Below, in pieces: positions 10,587 to 22,484 of a stretch of DNA of 64,000 nucleotides; the stretch's first letter is position 1; each line of letters starts with the position of its first letter. The stretch covers positions 558,001 to 622,000 of the forward strand of contig NHNW01000001.1 of assembly GCA_002786025.1 (NCBI GenBank), in the 5' to 3' direction. Source of the DNA: Zasmidium citrigriseum. Taxonomy: Eukaryota > Ascomycota > Dothideomycetes > Mycosphaerellales > Mycosphaerellaceae. Made by a program: the position numbers and the translations under genes. Below the pieces are notes generated by a model that saw only the letters and a list, made by a program, of their open reading frames with translations, had not been told where the DNA came from and made no database searches.

Positions 10587-12061
10587 GGTGGGTGTGTCGC
10601 GGTGTGGTGTAAGGAAGGTGAGGATGTCTGAGGAGGAAGATTTCGAAAGCGGGCAGAAAAAGGTCGTGGGTTTTCAGCAGCCGCAGCGGCGCTAGCGCTA
10701 GCCGATTTTGTGGGGCCGCTTATCGATTGCGACTGCGGTTGGCGGTTGCGGTTGCGGTGGGGCGGGTAGGTGCGAGGAAGGCGCGAAGGTGGGCGAAAGG
10801 CCGTAAAAGAGTGGTGGAGGTGGTGGAAGAGGGAGGGTGTGTGAACTCCTGAAAAGTGTCGGCGGCGACGGAATTTTGAAAGAAAAGACCCTGAGCGAAG
10901 GTTGGGGCGCTAGGGCGTACTTATAGCCAGAAGTCGTCGTGGCGAATCAACGTCATAGCAGCGACGACGACCTTCATTCACGAGCGAATATTAACTACGC
11001 AGACGAATATTAACGATCCAAATATTGAATATTCGCACGCTCAGCGTTGCCCGCCTCTCCACGAGCATTGCACATGCTATTCGCATAGATACGATTGGTC
11101 GAGACTGCCACATGAAGCGTCGAGTCACCAAGCTTTCACGGTTCACTCTTCCTCTACCCAGATGCCAGAGATGACTCGCAAATCCCTTCATACTCGGCGG
11201 AACCTTCAGATCAAATGTCCGAGCAAGGCAAGATACGTTGGTGTGATGCTCAAATAGTTGCAGACAAGGAGCCGCAAAATACAGTGTCGAGTCCGCTGAT
11301 AACGCTTTAGGATGGGTGAAAGGAACATGACCACAATCAAGGCAATCTCACCCCATGTACATGTAGGTAGATTTCAACAAGTCCTACCCGTCTAAGCCAA
11401 CGAAACACTCGTTCCAGTCTTGTAGAATAGCCCTTTCATATACCATTACTGCATACCAGCCACACCTATCGCCCGCGACTTCTGGCCATCAGCAGATCAG
11501 GGAAAAAATGCCAGCTGGGCTCTTTTGGTTGCCACGGTTTCTCACCCACAAGCAATCGCAGACCGCTCCCATCCCGCGTGCGCCAGCAGCATTCGGAGAT
11601 GTTCTCTGGGGTGCATCTGCAGACTCTGCAGCTGAGGCTTATCCCAACAAATCGCCATCCAGCCTCGACCGAATCTTCACCGCTGGTTCCCGATAGCTTC
11701 TGGCAGGATTACGGGAGGACCGCCCTGCAGTGACACCAGTGGCGCATAGGCTATGTTGAAGAAATTCTTCCAGCGTTTCTATGGAGACCTATCGCCTCAA
11801 GGACCCACGGCCTTGCCATCAACTGTGGACTCTTCTGCTCCATCAAAACCTGTCATACGAAGATACCAACAACAATAGCATGCTTCGCTACCAACGATAG
11901 ACTTCGACAGCCTTCCAGAGCTTATACAAGACCAATATCGCCTTGCTCAAGAAGACATGTCGTCTTCACAAGCGTTGTGGAGAGACCCACTTTCTCCAGA
12001 CGCACGGATAGGAGACGATGAGGCAGGCACGCCAGGCCTGCAGGTGGCGAGACGGCACATC
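10587..12061. other. Long intergenic region upstream of eEF3
   Basis: About 1.5 kb. The eEF3-proximal 350 bp is G/C-rich on the + strand with repeats of TTGCGG around 10735-10760, and contains a perfect palindrome at 10691-10702. An AT-rich patch near 10988-11035 has several AATATT strings. No open frame here has recognisable similarity. Confidence 0.5.
10691..10702. repeat. 12-bp perfect palindrome GCTAGCGCTAGC
   Basis: The sequence is its own reverse complement and lies 105 bp upstream of the eEF3 start codon, in the likely promoter or 5' leader. It could be a dimeric regulator site, but no known factor is assigned. Confidence 0.45.
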
Positions 12062-12809
12062 TCACCAATGGTCTTCATCCCAATCGTCTCGAATCTCCGC
12101 TGCTCGTCGACCTTTGCCATCTTCCAGCACAAGTGCGTAGCTCACGTCGAAGCTTCGCCAGCATTTGCTGCCTTTTGAGAATGTCAGCTCGTCCGGATGA
12201 TGGATGCTTATACCACTCACAGGTCATGTAGTCGCAGCCGCCGTCCTTGATGAAGGCGAATCGGCACCAAGGACAGAATCTTGTTCCTATCAACAGTCAA
12301 TGAAGGCCCCGTTGTACTGGACTCGATCCCTCACCTCGCTCCAGCATCTGATCCATCGTGACATCCTCCGGCAACTCAGCGGGCACAAGAGTCTGGTCCT
12401 TGGCAAGGAGGTCAAGCTCTTTGAATCGCTTCTTGTCCTTGTGACCCAAGAGTATCCGAAGATCATCGCTGTCCCAAGGCGTGGAACAAGACGGGCATCC
12501 GACCTCGAGCAGCGCCTTGCTGTCCAGCTGAGCGCTCAGCGCAGCCCTCAGACACGTTTTGCAAACTGAGCGGAGGTGCACCCGGCAGCTATGGGGGACT
12601 GTCATCGACATGGTAAAGGCCTTCATCGTCTTTCGCTCGCAGCAGTACTGGCATTCCTTCTTGGGGCGTCGAGGAATCAGCCTTGCGAATGATTTGGCCA
12701 GCTTCGCGATCTTGTCTTTCTCATCTTCCTTATTCGTCTTCAATTTCTCATCGGCAGTACCTCCGGCATTCGAGTTCTGCGCAAGAGCGTCCACCGCTCT
12801 CGTCGCCAT
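12062..12809 (-). CDS. Compact RING/RBR-like putative E3 ubiquitin ligase
   Basis: Three exons: 12809-12335, 12286-12221 and 12171-12062. The introns are 48 and 49 bp with GTGAGG and GTGAGT donors. The product is 216 aa. After a lysine-rich start comes a RING-like cysteine set: CQYC at about residue 53, a His/Cys pair, then VCKTC and GCPSC. Close to the C terminus, FCPWCRFAFIKDGGCDYMTC resembles the Rcat (RING2) domain of RBR ligases; the presumed catalytic cysteine is Cys176 in DGGCDYM. No separate in-between-RING domain fits in the 60 or so residues between them. RBR enzymes form a thioester with ubiquitin before transfer. Substrate and location are unknown. Confidence 0.72.
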
Positions 12810-13519
12810 CTTGTTCTGCGGAAAATCCTCTCGAGTTCAGACCAGCTTGAGCTCGACAGCTGCGAAATCAGATTACAGCCTCACTTAGTGGGCCGCCCGC
12901 AGTGCGAACCACTCAGGCATCGCTGCGTCCTCGCACAAGCGAATTTGGACGAATCAAATACGCCACTTTGGTTATCAAAGCTGCGTCCTCGTGGTGTGGT
13001 TGCTTGCTCGCCCACATGAGACATTTTGCTGCCTGAGCTCCCTTGCCAGGCGAGGGTGGCTGGACTGGAGCTGTCATCCTGGCCATTGCTGTGAGGCCAC
13101 GTGCAGGATGCATGTTGTCGGCAAGAAGAATCATCGAAGTTATCACTGATCGGACACGCAAAGCAAGACTGGTGATCGAGAATGGACGACGACGTTGACC
13201 GCACCTGCAACTGCTACTCCTCCCTATCTATGCCGTGAGAATAGGAGGGCAGCGACTCTTCTCGTGGAAGTAGCAACTGCCCGCCCACTCAGGTTGCACA
13301 ACATGACTGCGACAACGCCATCTCCGAGTGGCGGCCTGCTGTTCAAATCCCTCAATCTCATGTTTCGACACGGCATGTGGCATAAATGCCGTTCGCATCG
13401 TGGTTGCCACAACGTAATCATGCAGCGGCATGCACTCTGGTCAGGATCGCACAGCCTTGCGAAAGCGTTGTACAAGGACAATGACTTGACTGACTACCTG
13501 TACAGCGTTCTTGGATCTT
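12810..13519. other. Intergenic region between RING gene and PKS stop
   Basis: About 710 bp with only short, unsupported frames. It holds the 5' region of the minus-strand RING gene and the 3' region of the PKS. Confidence 0.4.
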
Positions 13520-16500
13520 TCAGGTTACAGCAGCCTCATCCAAAACGAGTTTCTTCTTTAGCGCCGACACTGCCATCAGTCCCAGTCCCTCGAACGTCTT
13601 CGCATTCGCCACCTGTAAGACATTCACCTCGACCCGAAACACATCCCGCCACCACTGTCTCAACTGCATGGCCATCAAAGAATCCAATCCTACCGCCAAC
13701 AGCGCCATCTTGATATCCACCTCCTCGTCGGGCTTGAGCAGCATGCTGAAAGCCTTCTTACCAATCTCCTCAGCCAGGATTCGAGCCGTCATGGGGTCTG
13801 AAAGTTCCTTCTTTGGGTCTGCGTGGATTCTCTCCATGGTCTGCAGTAGCCTCGACGAGGTGCTTTCGCTCGTGTTCGCCTTGGGTGCGATGGGAGATGC
13901 TGTGGCCCAGGGACTGTTGTGGTACATTGTCATTCGACGGTCCCGTTTCCAGGCATGTTGGTCGTCGAGACTCTGCAATGGGATGCTGGAGCGGAGACCG
14001 AGACTTATGATGCCTCTCTCAGATGAAGTGGACGAACGATCTGCTGGCTGCGTCTCCCACGGCTTTGAGTTCTCGACGGCCCAGTGGAACGCCTCAAGAA
14101 CGTCAGATTCTCGCAGCAAGTGAGCGCCAGCCTCTTTCATCCGAGATAGGAGGCCTGTCTGCTGGTTGAGAGTGCCAACATCACTGACCGCAGAGAGATT
14201 GAGGATCGATGCTGCAAGTGAGAGGCTATGGCGATATGAAACGAAGGCGTTGAGGAACGCGTTGGCTGCATTGTAGTTCGCCTGGCCATGCTGGCCAACG
14301 ATCCCCGAGAGAGATCCAAGGACAACGAAAAAGTCGAGATCGGTCTCCTGGAATGCGTTGTGGAGGCTCCAGGCTCCCTTAACCTTGGGCTCGATTGCAG
14401 TTTTCCAGTCGTCGTGTGTCATGTTTGGTAGCGAAACATCCTATCAGCCATGTCAGTACGGCAGTCACATTGAGGCGAGGATACTTTTACCTTCAGCACC
14501 ATCGAGGCTTGCACGACACCCTTGATCGGCGGGACAGCTTGAAGGATGGCATCCCGAACCACAGCCTCGTTGGTCACATCGCCCGCAACGGCCGTGCAAA
14601 CCGCGCCCATGGCTCGAAGCTCATCCAAGAACACCGTATCCTCGTCTGTTGTCCCTGCCGTACGGGACAGAAAGATCAAATGCACGGCACCATTCTCCAC
14701 CATCCATCGAGCAATAGCACGACCGAGTCCTCCAAGCCCTCCAACGAGCAAGTAGGAGACCGCAGGAGCAAACTGTATCTGCTTCGATTCGTCCCTCACG
14801 TCGAGCTCCACGGTGTCCTCCGGAATCTCTACTACGATCTTGCCGATGTGTTGCCCTTTCTGCATGTACCTGAAGCACTCTTCCACGGCGGTAGCAGGGA
14901 ATGTAGTGATAGGAGAGATCGACTTCACCTTGCCGGTTTGCAGCAGTCCGACCAACTGCGAGAAGAGCCTGGTCACATATCAGCGTCACTAGCAACAGCA
15001 TATCACATCCGTGAAGCCTTGAACATACCTTCTGATGACATTCGGCCGTTCACGAAGCAGCTCCTCCAAGGAGAATCCGGAATAGGTTCTATTCGCCTCG
15101 AACGGATCCATATCCAACTTTCCATAAGCCAGAAGGTCTCTCTTGCCAATCTCAACCATACGGCCGAATTTGGCCACGCACCTCCACGATGCATGTAACA
15201 GCTCTCCTGAAAGCGAGTTCAGAACGACGTCGACTCCCCGGCCGCCCGTTCGGCGCATCAGCTCAGGATAGAAAGCTGCGCTGCGCGAAGAGAAGATATT
15301 CTCCCGTGGAATGCCGTAGGTCTCGATAAGATGCTGGACCTTCTTCTCATCACCGACGGTGACGAAGATCTCTGCGCCGATCATTTGGGCCAGTTGGATA
15401 GCGGCGAGGCCAACGCCGCCGCAGCCTGAATGGATCAGGACGGACTGTTACAGTTCTTAGTGAAGATATTCATGTCACATGAGGACTGGGAAAGCTCACC
15501 TCTCCCTTCTCCAATCTCCCTAAATCCATCAACGCATACATCGCCGTCAGAAACACACAAGGCATCGTCGCTGCCTCCTTGAAGCTCACGCTATCCGGTA
15601 TCTTCACACAGCAGTACTCCGCCCCACGAATGACATTTGCGAAGGTCCCTGTCCCACAGAACATGACCCGATCGCCGGGCTTCACATTTTCAGCGGCTTC
15701 TCCGACGCGAGTGACGATACCAGCACCTTCGATACCTAGAGCGTTGTCAGCGGACTCGACGATTCCAAGACTGACCAGGACGTCTTTGAAGTTGACTCCA
15801 GTGGCTTTGACTTGGACGTCGACGTAGTCGGGCTGCATGGGCAGAAGGTCGCGGGCTTGCCAGTGGAGAGTTTCGAGTCGGGAGACTGTGTCGATTTGGA
15901 GACGAACTGGTGGAGCGTTCGTTCCCTCCTCGTGGCTCTTGGTGTGGTTTGAAAGCAAGTCGTTTCGGAGGGTCTTCCACCGGAATCTCGCGATCTGGAT
16001 GACACCGTTACGGAAGGCATACTCAAAATCGGGGTTGAAGACACTTTGTGATGCCTCTCGATCAAGTTGACAGTCTTGCTGATTCTTAGAGACTCGACCG
16101 AAGACTTTCCATACCGCATCCATCGCTCCTGTCGCTTGAAGATCCGTCATCTCAAGGGTATAAAATTGACACTCAAATTCCGTCCGAGCCGTACGAGCCA
16201 GCCCAAGAATCATGGAATACTCAGGACCTGCCTTCGTGAGCCAGAGGATTCCGCCTTGTTGGTTCTGGATGATTGCCATGAGGTTGTTGAAAGTCCGCGG
16301 CGATGGATCGAGAAGGGCCGCCTTCCCTTGGAGATCCAGCACGGATACAAGGATCTCCTCTGACTGGGGCTCGTGGATGAAGTCGTCGATGGTGCAGACT
16401 CTGGTGGAGATGTCGTGCCTTGAGAATACTGAAGTTACGGCACGTACTGCTTCGTCATCTTTGGTCGTGCACAGAACCTTGATGCCCGAGACCAAGGCTC

Positions 16501-19500
16501 CACGTTGCGATGAAGATGCTCTGGCCATGAGGATCGTCTTCCCAAGCACTTCGACGTCCGAGAACCCAGCTTGGGAGAGTCCGGCTGAAACGGATTGCTC
16601 GTCATATTTTGTCGAAGGACCGGCATCCGCTGGTTTCGACTCTCCATATACCAACAACCTTCCATTCGGTCGAACGAGCTGCTTGAGATTCGCCAGCACT
16701 TGCTTCAGGTATGGAGATCTCTCGAATAAAAGCTTGCTGACGACGACCAAATCATACGAGCCCGAGGGGTAGCCTTGCGAGGTGATGTCAGTCGAGGGAT
16801 CCAGCACGATATGCGCTATCTTCTCAATACCCCTAAACTTCTTCTTGCAAGTTTCAGCTGCCTCGTCAGAAGTATGGCTTACTGTTAAAGTCGAGTAGAA
16901 TCTTTCGCCAGGAGAGGGGACGAGGACTTCCAATATCTTCTCCGCCAGGCTGCATTCTTCTGCCTCCGTTGCAAGAATTGATCCAAGTGGGTTGGCGTGT
17001 GTAATTACACGAACAATCTCATTGAACGTTTGATCGGCATGAGCAAAGGCTTCTGGATGCTCCTGCTGGACTATGTCTCGCCCGTCCAAGACGGTCGATA
17101 GATCGCAGAGGTCGGGGTCCGCCAACCATTCCAGCACAGCAGCAGCATGAGAATCTGCTGCGTCCTCTGTATCCATGCCGTACAGGGGATACAGAGTCAG
17201 ACCTTTTACATGCAGAACAGTCTCTGATCCAGATTTTGCATAGACCTCGCCTGAGATTGTACCTCTTGCAGCAATGTCTGCCATGGCCCCCACTGAAAGC
17301 GCTTCTGTGGCTTTCTCGACATACATATCATCGACGCTAATGGGGACAAAGAGGTTCTGCACATTTCTAGAGAGGCCACGCGAGGCTGCGACTCCGATGA
17401 GCTGGACCGCGGAGTCCAAGGTCGCTGGATGTAGCTCATACGTCGAATCAATGGGGCTTCGCTGATCCTCTACATCGGCGGCGGCGTGGAAGTCGTTGAT
17501 GTCAGACGAGATCGACCGCAATCTCCGGAACTCGGGTCCATAGTTGAGTCCAACTTGTACCAGACTCTTATACCATGCATCTGTGTCGACTCTCCTAGGC
17601 AAGCCGGATGTTGAGACCTTCGACTCCTTTTGTGATGTTGAATCCCTCCCAAGCCTCACGGAGCCGCTACAATGCTTGATCCACTGAGAACCATCATGGG
17701 AAGAGATGCTGAATTCGAACCACGAAGACTCGAGCAAATCATTCAGTCTTGCAGGTCGAAGCGTCGTGATAATCTCAACAGCATCACTCGGTCCAAGCGT
17801 TAACGTAGATCCAACCCTCACTCGACGCAATGAGAAGCCTCCCCGCTGTTCATGAACCTGCTGGACTGCTTCTCCGGCCATGGCACAGTAAGCAGTAAAC
17901 GGAAGCACAACATCCGGCCCAACCCGGTGATGCTTGATCCAGCCGACATCGTCCAGCCGGAGCATATTCCTCCACGAAGGCTCAAGGCTCGAGCTCTCTC
18001 CTGTACGAACGCCGAGGAGGTCATGGCGAGGATACTTTCGAAATCTCCACTCACGGCTGAGGCGTGTCTCATTCCAATGCTTCTTCTCGTGCAGCCAGGG
18101 GTAACTGGGTAGATCTGTCAGAGTTCTCCCGTGGGGCGTCAGGTTATGGAAATCGATCGATACGCCGAGCTGGTATAGACGACCAAGGCCTTCAAGAAAT
18201 GTTTCTGCACTTTTGCCAGACCGACGCATGAAGGACACATGAGAGACGCCTTGAACCTTCAGCCTCGAGCAAGTTTGGATCAATGAGCTTGTCAGGGTCG
18301 GGTGAGGTCCAATCTCTGCAAAGATGATGTCCTTCTCCATGTCTGACACGATCTGTTCGACTGCTGTTCGAAACAAGACCGGCGACTCCAGATGACGTTT
18401 CCAGTAGCCGGAATCCAGATCCTCTGTCTCGTCCAGGCGGCGGCCGGTGACGGCTGAGTAGTAGGGAATTTGAGGCCTTTTCGGACACATCTTAGTGGCC
18501 AGCATCTGCTCGTACAATTTGCCTGCTGAGCGCATGTACTGCGAGTGATACGCCTTATTCACTTGCAGTCTTCTTACCAGGCAATCTGGATGTCGCTCCT
18601 CAATGCTCTCCTCGGCAGCTTCGATATGGTCTCGCTGGCCTGAGAGCGTGACACTTGAGGGACTGTTATCGCATGCTAGCGTTGCACCATGTAGGAGAAT
18701 CTTCTCAATTGCATCTCTTCCCAGGCCTACACTGGTCATGGCCCCTGGAATCGTGTCAGACTTGATCGCCTGTCCACGGAAGAAGCTGGCTATGATGGCT
18801 TGCTCTTCTGTCAGAGCACCAGCAACATATGCTGCGGCGATTTCTCCGCTGGAGTGGCCTACGACAGCATGGGGCTGCACTCCAGCTGCTCTTAATGCAT
18901 TGCATAGGCAAATCTGAATCGCCGTGCTCAGGGGTTGCGAGATCTCAGCCTCCTGAAGTCGACCCGCTTTGGCCTCTCGTAGCAACTCTTCCTCGAGCGA
19001 GAAGTCGCACTCTTCTCGGCTGGCCAGAATCCCATCCAGCCGCCTGAGTGACTTTCGAAAGGTTTCATTCTCGTCCAGAAAAGTGATTCCCGTATTAACT
19101 CCTCCGCCTTGGCCGTTGAAGACGAACACTAGTCGGGCAGACTTTTGCACACAAGCTGGGGGACCAAACGTCAACTCCTTTTCCCCTGGCGATGTTACGC
19201 AATATGAGCGATATCTATGATGTTCCCGGCGAACTCCCAGCGTATGAGCGAGATCGTTCAGCTTGATGTATTCCATGGGGAGCAGGGTCTCGTACGAAGC
19301 CTTTGATTTTGCGAGTGTCTTTTCGTGAGTCGCGGAGAGCACTAGCAGGGTCGCACGAGGAGAACTGTTTCGCTCCTTTCCAGCGCATGATTCAGCACTC
19401 CAGGACCGTGCGGACTCAAGGATCACATGCCCGTTTGATCCGCCTATGCCAAAAGAGTTGACGCTGATCCTCTCGTGCCGATTTTCCGGCCAAGGAGTCT

Positions 19501-20701
19501 CTTCAGTGGGCACAATCAAACGCCCAGGCCCCCAATTGATGGCCGGATTGGGTTGTGAGAACCTCATATTCGGAGGAATCGATCTCCTTTCCAACGCGAG
19601 AATGGCTTTGATGATGCTCGTGATGGCTGAAGCACCTTCGCTGTGTCCGAAGTTGGGCTTCACGGCACCGATGTGGATTCCGTGATCACCAAAGATTTTG
19701 TCCACTGCACCGACTTCGATTGGATCTCCCACACGGGTTCCAGTTCCGTGGCATTCAAAGAACGCTGTTTTGTCAAAGGTCAACCCTGCTTTGGCGTACG
19801 TCTCTCGGATCAGGCTCTCCTGGCAGACCAGGCTCGGTGTGAGAGTCCTCGAAGTCTGTCCATCAGAGTTGACACCAATACCCCTGATCACTGCTCGAAT
19901 GGCGTTTCCATCAGTGATGGCGTCTGAGAGTCTCTTGATGAAGATAATATTGACGGCCTCCCCTCGAGCATATCCATCAGCGTCAGCATCAAAGGTCTTG
20001 CAGGTGCCAGTTGGTGACAGTGCCGCAGCACCCATTTGGATCGTCATTGTCGGAGTCATGATCAAATTTGATCCGGCAACAATGGCAGAATCACATTGCC
20101 CAGCATTGATCGCCCAACAAGCTTCATTGAGACCCATCATCGCAGCCGAGCAGCCGGTCTTAATGGTCATGCTTGGACCACGAAAATCGTACTCGTACGA
20201 GATGCGGTTGCTCAAGGCAAAGTCTGATGTTCCAGCAGCCCGATACATGCTTGGATCCAGGGTGTCTTTTGCTCCTAGATCCAGCCAGTCCTCGCCAAAT
20301 GTACCAACATAGCAGCCGACTCGCTTGCCTCGCCAATTGGTCTCTCCAGCGTTCTCGAGACATTCTCGCGTGAGTTCCAGTAACATTCGCTGCTGGGGAT
20401 CAATATGCCGCAGCTCGTGTGTAGCGATGTTGAACATTGAAGTATCCAGATGACCAAGCTCCGCATCCTTAAGATAAAAGGCCTCTCGAGAAATGATGGT
20501 CCCAGGCTTGCCGTTCGGACTGTAGAAGGCATCGACGTTGAATCTGTCTTCGGGGACAGCAGATTTCAATTCTCGTTTCTCGATCAACGCCTTCCAGAAT
20601 TCTTCGCTGTTCCGTACGCCTGGAAGCCTCATAGACATGCCACAGATGGCAATGGGCTCCAAGGCCTCGCTGGGCATCGTGGCTTGTTCTGCTTCGCCCA
20701 T
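13520..20701 (-). CDS. Highly reducing type I polyketide synthase (KS-AT-DH-degenerate MT-ER-KR-ACP)
   Basis: Four exons: 20701-15500, 15444-15029, 14968-14491 and 14440-13520. Introns are 55, 60 and 50 bp. They join to 2338 aa. KS: active Cys184 in KTGCSAA, His318 in HGTGT, His353 in PNFGHSEG. AT: Ser617 in GHSSGE, with AYHSQYM. DH: His925 in KHHRVG and Asp1096 in HPATLD. The MT region (about 1200-1400) keeps SYDLVVVSKLL but lacks motif I glycines. ER: nucleotide loop HSGCGGVGLAA, encoded just after intron 1. KR: GGLGGLGRA, with GSLSGIVGQ and the YNAAN active site. ACP: attachment serine in VGLDSLMA. No thioesterase, reductase or condensation domain follows, so release must be in trans. An active ER implies a largely saturated chain; the product is unknown. 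Confidence 0.95.
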
Positions 20702-21260
20702 CTTCGTGGTGGTACTGACGCCGGCTCTGGCTCGAGATCAGAGTAGGAATACTTACATGGCCTGCTTTCAATCAATCAAGAGGTCACTAATTTTCCTTGC
20801 ACTCGTGACTGCGTCAAAAGCCTAGGAAGCCTCCGCCGTGATGGGTTTGACGCCATTGCAAGGCCCGTCGTTTCTTGTCCCATGAGGTCCAACCGTCACC
20901 ATGTCGGTAGCTACTACTTTACCTTGGCGCTAAGGCTTTTGGGCGTAGAGCTGAGCTTTTTGCTGCATGTGATCGTCCAATGTTCGGTCTCTGCGACTTC
21001 TCTTTTGGGAAGTCGAGCTAAAAGGCTTCCCGCTGCTGTCGACATCAGCTGCATGACGCTAGAAAATGCTCTCGTGGGACGGGCTTCGTCACTCTTGTCT
21101 TTCGATTCGTTGGGTAGTGCAATATTTGAAGCATTAAGAAAGTCCCGCATTCAATTGATTTGCTTGTATACGCAACAGCTGGGAAGGTGAGAGGGGGTAT
21201 GATTTCCGGGATGGGATGATCGGAAGGAGGCATCCACCAACTTGGTCGTAGCTACTCTGA
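20702..21260. other. Intergenic region upstream of the PKS
   Basis: About 560 bp between the PKS start and the stop of the co-oriented reductase; it should contain the PKS promoter. No supported ORF seen. Confidence 0.5.
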
Positions 21261-22484
21261 TCACCTCACCGACTCCGCTTTGATCTCCTGAAGCATTTTG
21301 AGGTACCGAAGATCATTGAATGCCCGAACTTCCTCAGGCGTCACTCGAATCGCCAGTGGACCCTCCACATCTTTGAAGACTGCCGACCTCAAGCAACTAA
21401 AGTCCCAATCACGGTTCCCAATGACGAAAAGATTCGCCAACGCACACTGCGGCCCTGCATTGGGGGCAATCCACTTGAATACCACCGGTCCCTTGTCCGA
21501 CACCGCCTTGCTGTTGGCCATGACGGTGAGTACCTCGTTGGCGGTCTGCTGCTTGTAGGTGGCTGCGGATGCATGTACAATGCCGTGACTCTCTGCTGCG
21601 ATGTGTAGTAGCAAGATATTGCTCACCCAGTCGACTGGAGTCTCATCGAGGATGTTGGTCCCTGAGGATGAATTTGCTGGTGCATGCCAAGTACTGCTGG
21701 CTTGGGGATCTCGCAAGCATATCTTCGCGGCGTGTTGAATCGGGAACGACTCGTTTTCTCCAAAGAGAGGAAATGGCGTTCGCATTGCTGGTCCGATGGT
21801 ACTCGAGCGTACGATCAACAGGGGTAATGACGAGTAACGTGCCAGGAGCAACCTCTCTCCTAGATATTTCGACAAAGCGTACGGCCAAGCGAATCGCTTC
21901 GTGTACGTAGAACGGCCTGTTCGAGCGATGTCTTCCCGCTCCAGCTCCGGATCGATGTCTTCACCAAAATCGTCCTCGAGAGGATAGACCTTCTCCTTGA
22001 CTAAGCCATCTGGAAGAAATGAATTGGCATAGACCGACGAGACGGAGACAAATCTCCGCAGTCCCTTGAAGCCCAAAGCCATCCGTGCAAGTTCGAGAAC
22101 TGGATCGCAATTGTTCTTAACACACTCGCTAATAGGGTCGAGGAGAGATAGATTTGCAGCTGCGTGGATGACAATGCTGACTTCATCTTCCAGTTCTTTC
22201 ATGTCTGCTGAATCAATTCCAAAGCCAGGTAGACATATATCGCCAACAACGAACCGGACCTTGCCGCTGTCTATCAAAGCTTTGGCCTGAATCGGCATAT
22301 TGCGTTGTAGCTTCTCGATGGCTTGGTCCTTGGAGCCTCGTACGAGTGCATGAATGCGCCGGACGCCAAGCTGGCTGACGAGTTTGAACAGGGTGCATGA
22401 TCCAAGATTCCCAGTAGCCCCAGTGAGGAAGACAACTTTGTCCTGAAAGAACGAGATGTATTCTTGTGTTTCTTGTGAGCCCAT
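21261..22484 (-). CDS. Stand-alone acyl/thioester reductase (NAD-binding_4, male-sterility/FAR-like)
   Basis: A 407-aa extended SDR from the ATG at 22484. An in-frame ATG at 22613 would add 43 poorly conserved residues and is less likely. The Rossmann start is VVFLTGATGNLGS, followed by HALVRGSKDQA. VVGDICLPGFGI and VIHAAANLSLLDP are typical of fatty-acyl-CoA and thioester reductases. Motif WPYALSKYLGE supplies the catalytic Tyr and Lys. The family reduces thioesters to aldehydes or alcohols with NADPH. There is no adenylation or carrier domain, so the acyl donor must come from another protein. The adjacent same-strand PKS lacks a release domain and is the obvious candidate, which is an inference from position only. 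Confidence 0.85.
   Translation of the reverse strand: MGSQETQEYISFFQDKVVFLTGATGNLGSCTLFKLVSQLGVRRIHALVRGSKDQAIEKLQRNMPIQAKALIDSGKVRFVVGDICLPGFGIDSADMKELEDEVSIVIHAAANLSLLDPISECVKNNCDPVLELARMALGFKGLRRFVSVSSVYANSFLPDGLVKEKVYPLEDDFGEDIDPELEREDIARTGRSTYTKRFAWPYALSKYLGERLLLARYSSLPLLIVRSSTIGPAMRTPFPLFGENESFPIQHAAKICLRDPQASSTWHAPANSSSGTNILDETPVDWVSNILLLHIAAESHGIVHASAATYKQQTANEVLTVMANSKAVSDKGPVVFKWIAPNAGPQCALANLFVIGNRDWDFSCLRSAVFKDVEGPLAIRVTPEEVRAFNDLRYLKMLQEIKAESVR

Noticed and set aside
7848..10631. 927-aa open frame on the + strand opposite eEF3
   Set aside because: It is a shadow of eEF3's extreme codon bias; its sequence is Leu/Val/Asp/Gly-rich with no domain, and eEF3 explains the region fully.
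13310..13350. tRNA-like B-box GTTCAAATCCC with a GAGTGG string upstream
   Set aside because: Spacing to any A box is too short and no cloverleaf can be drawn.
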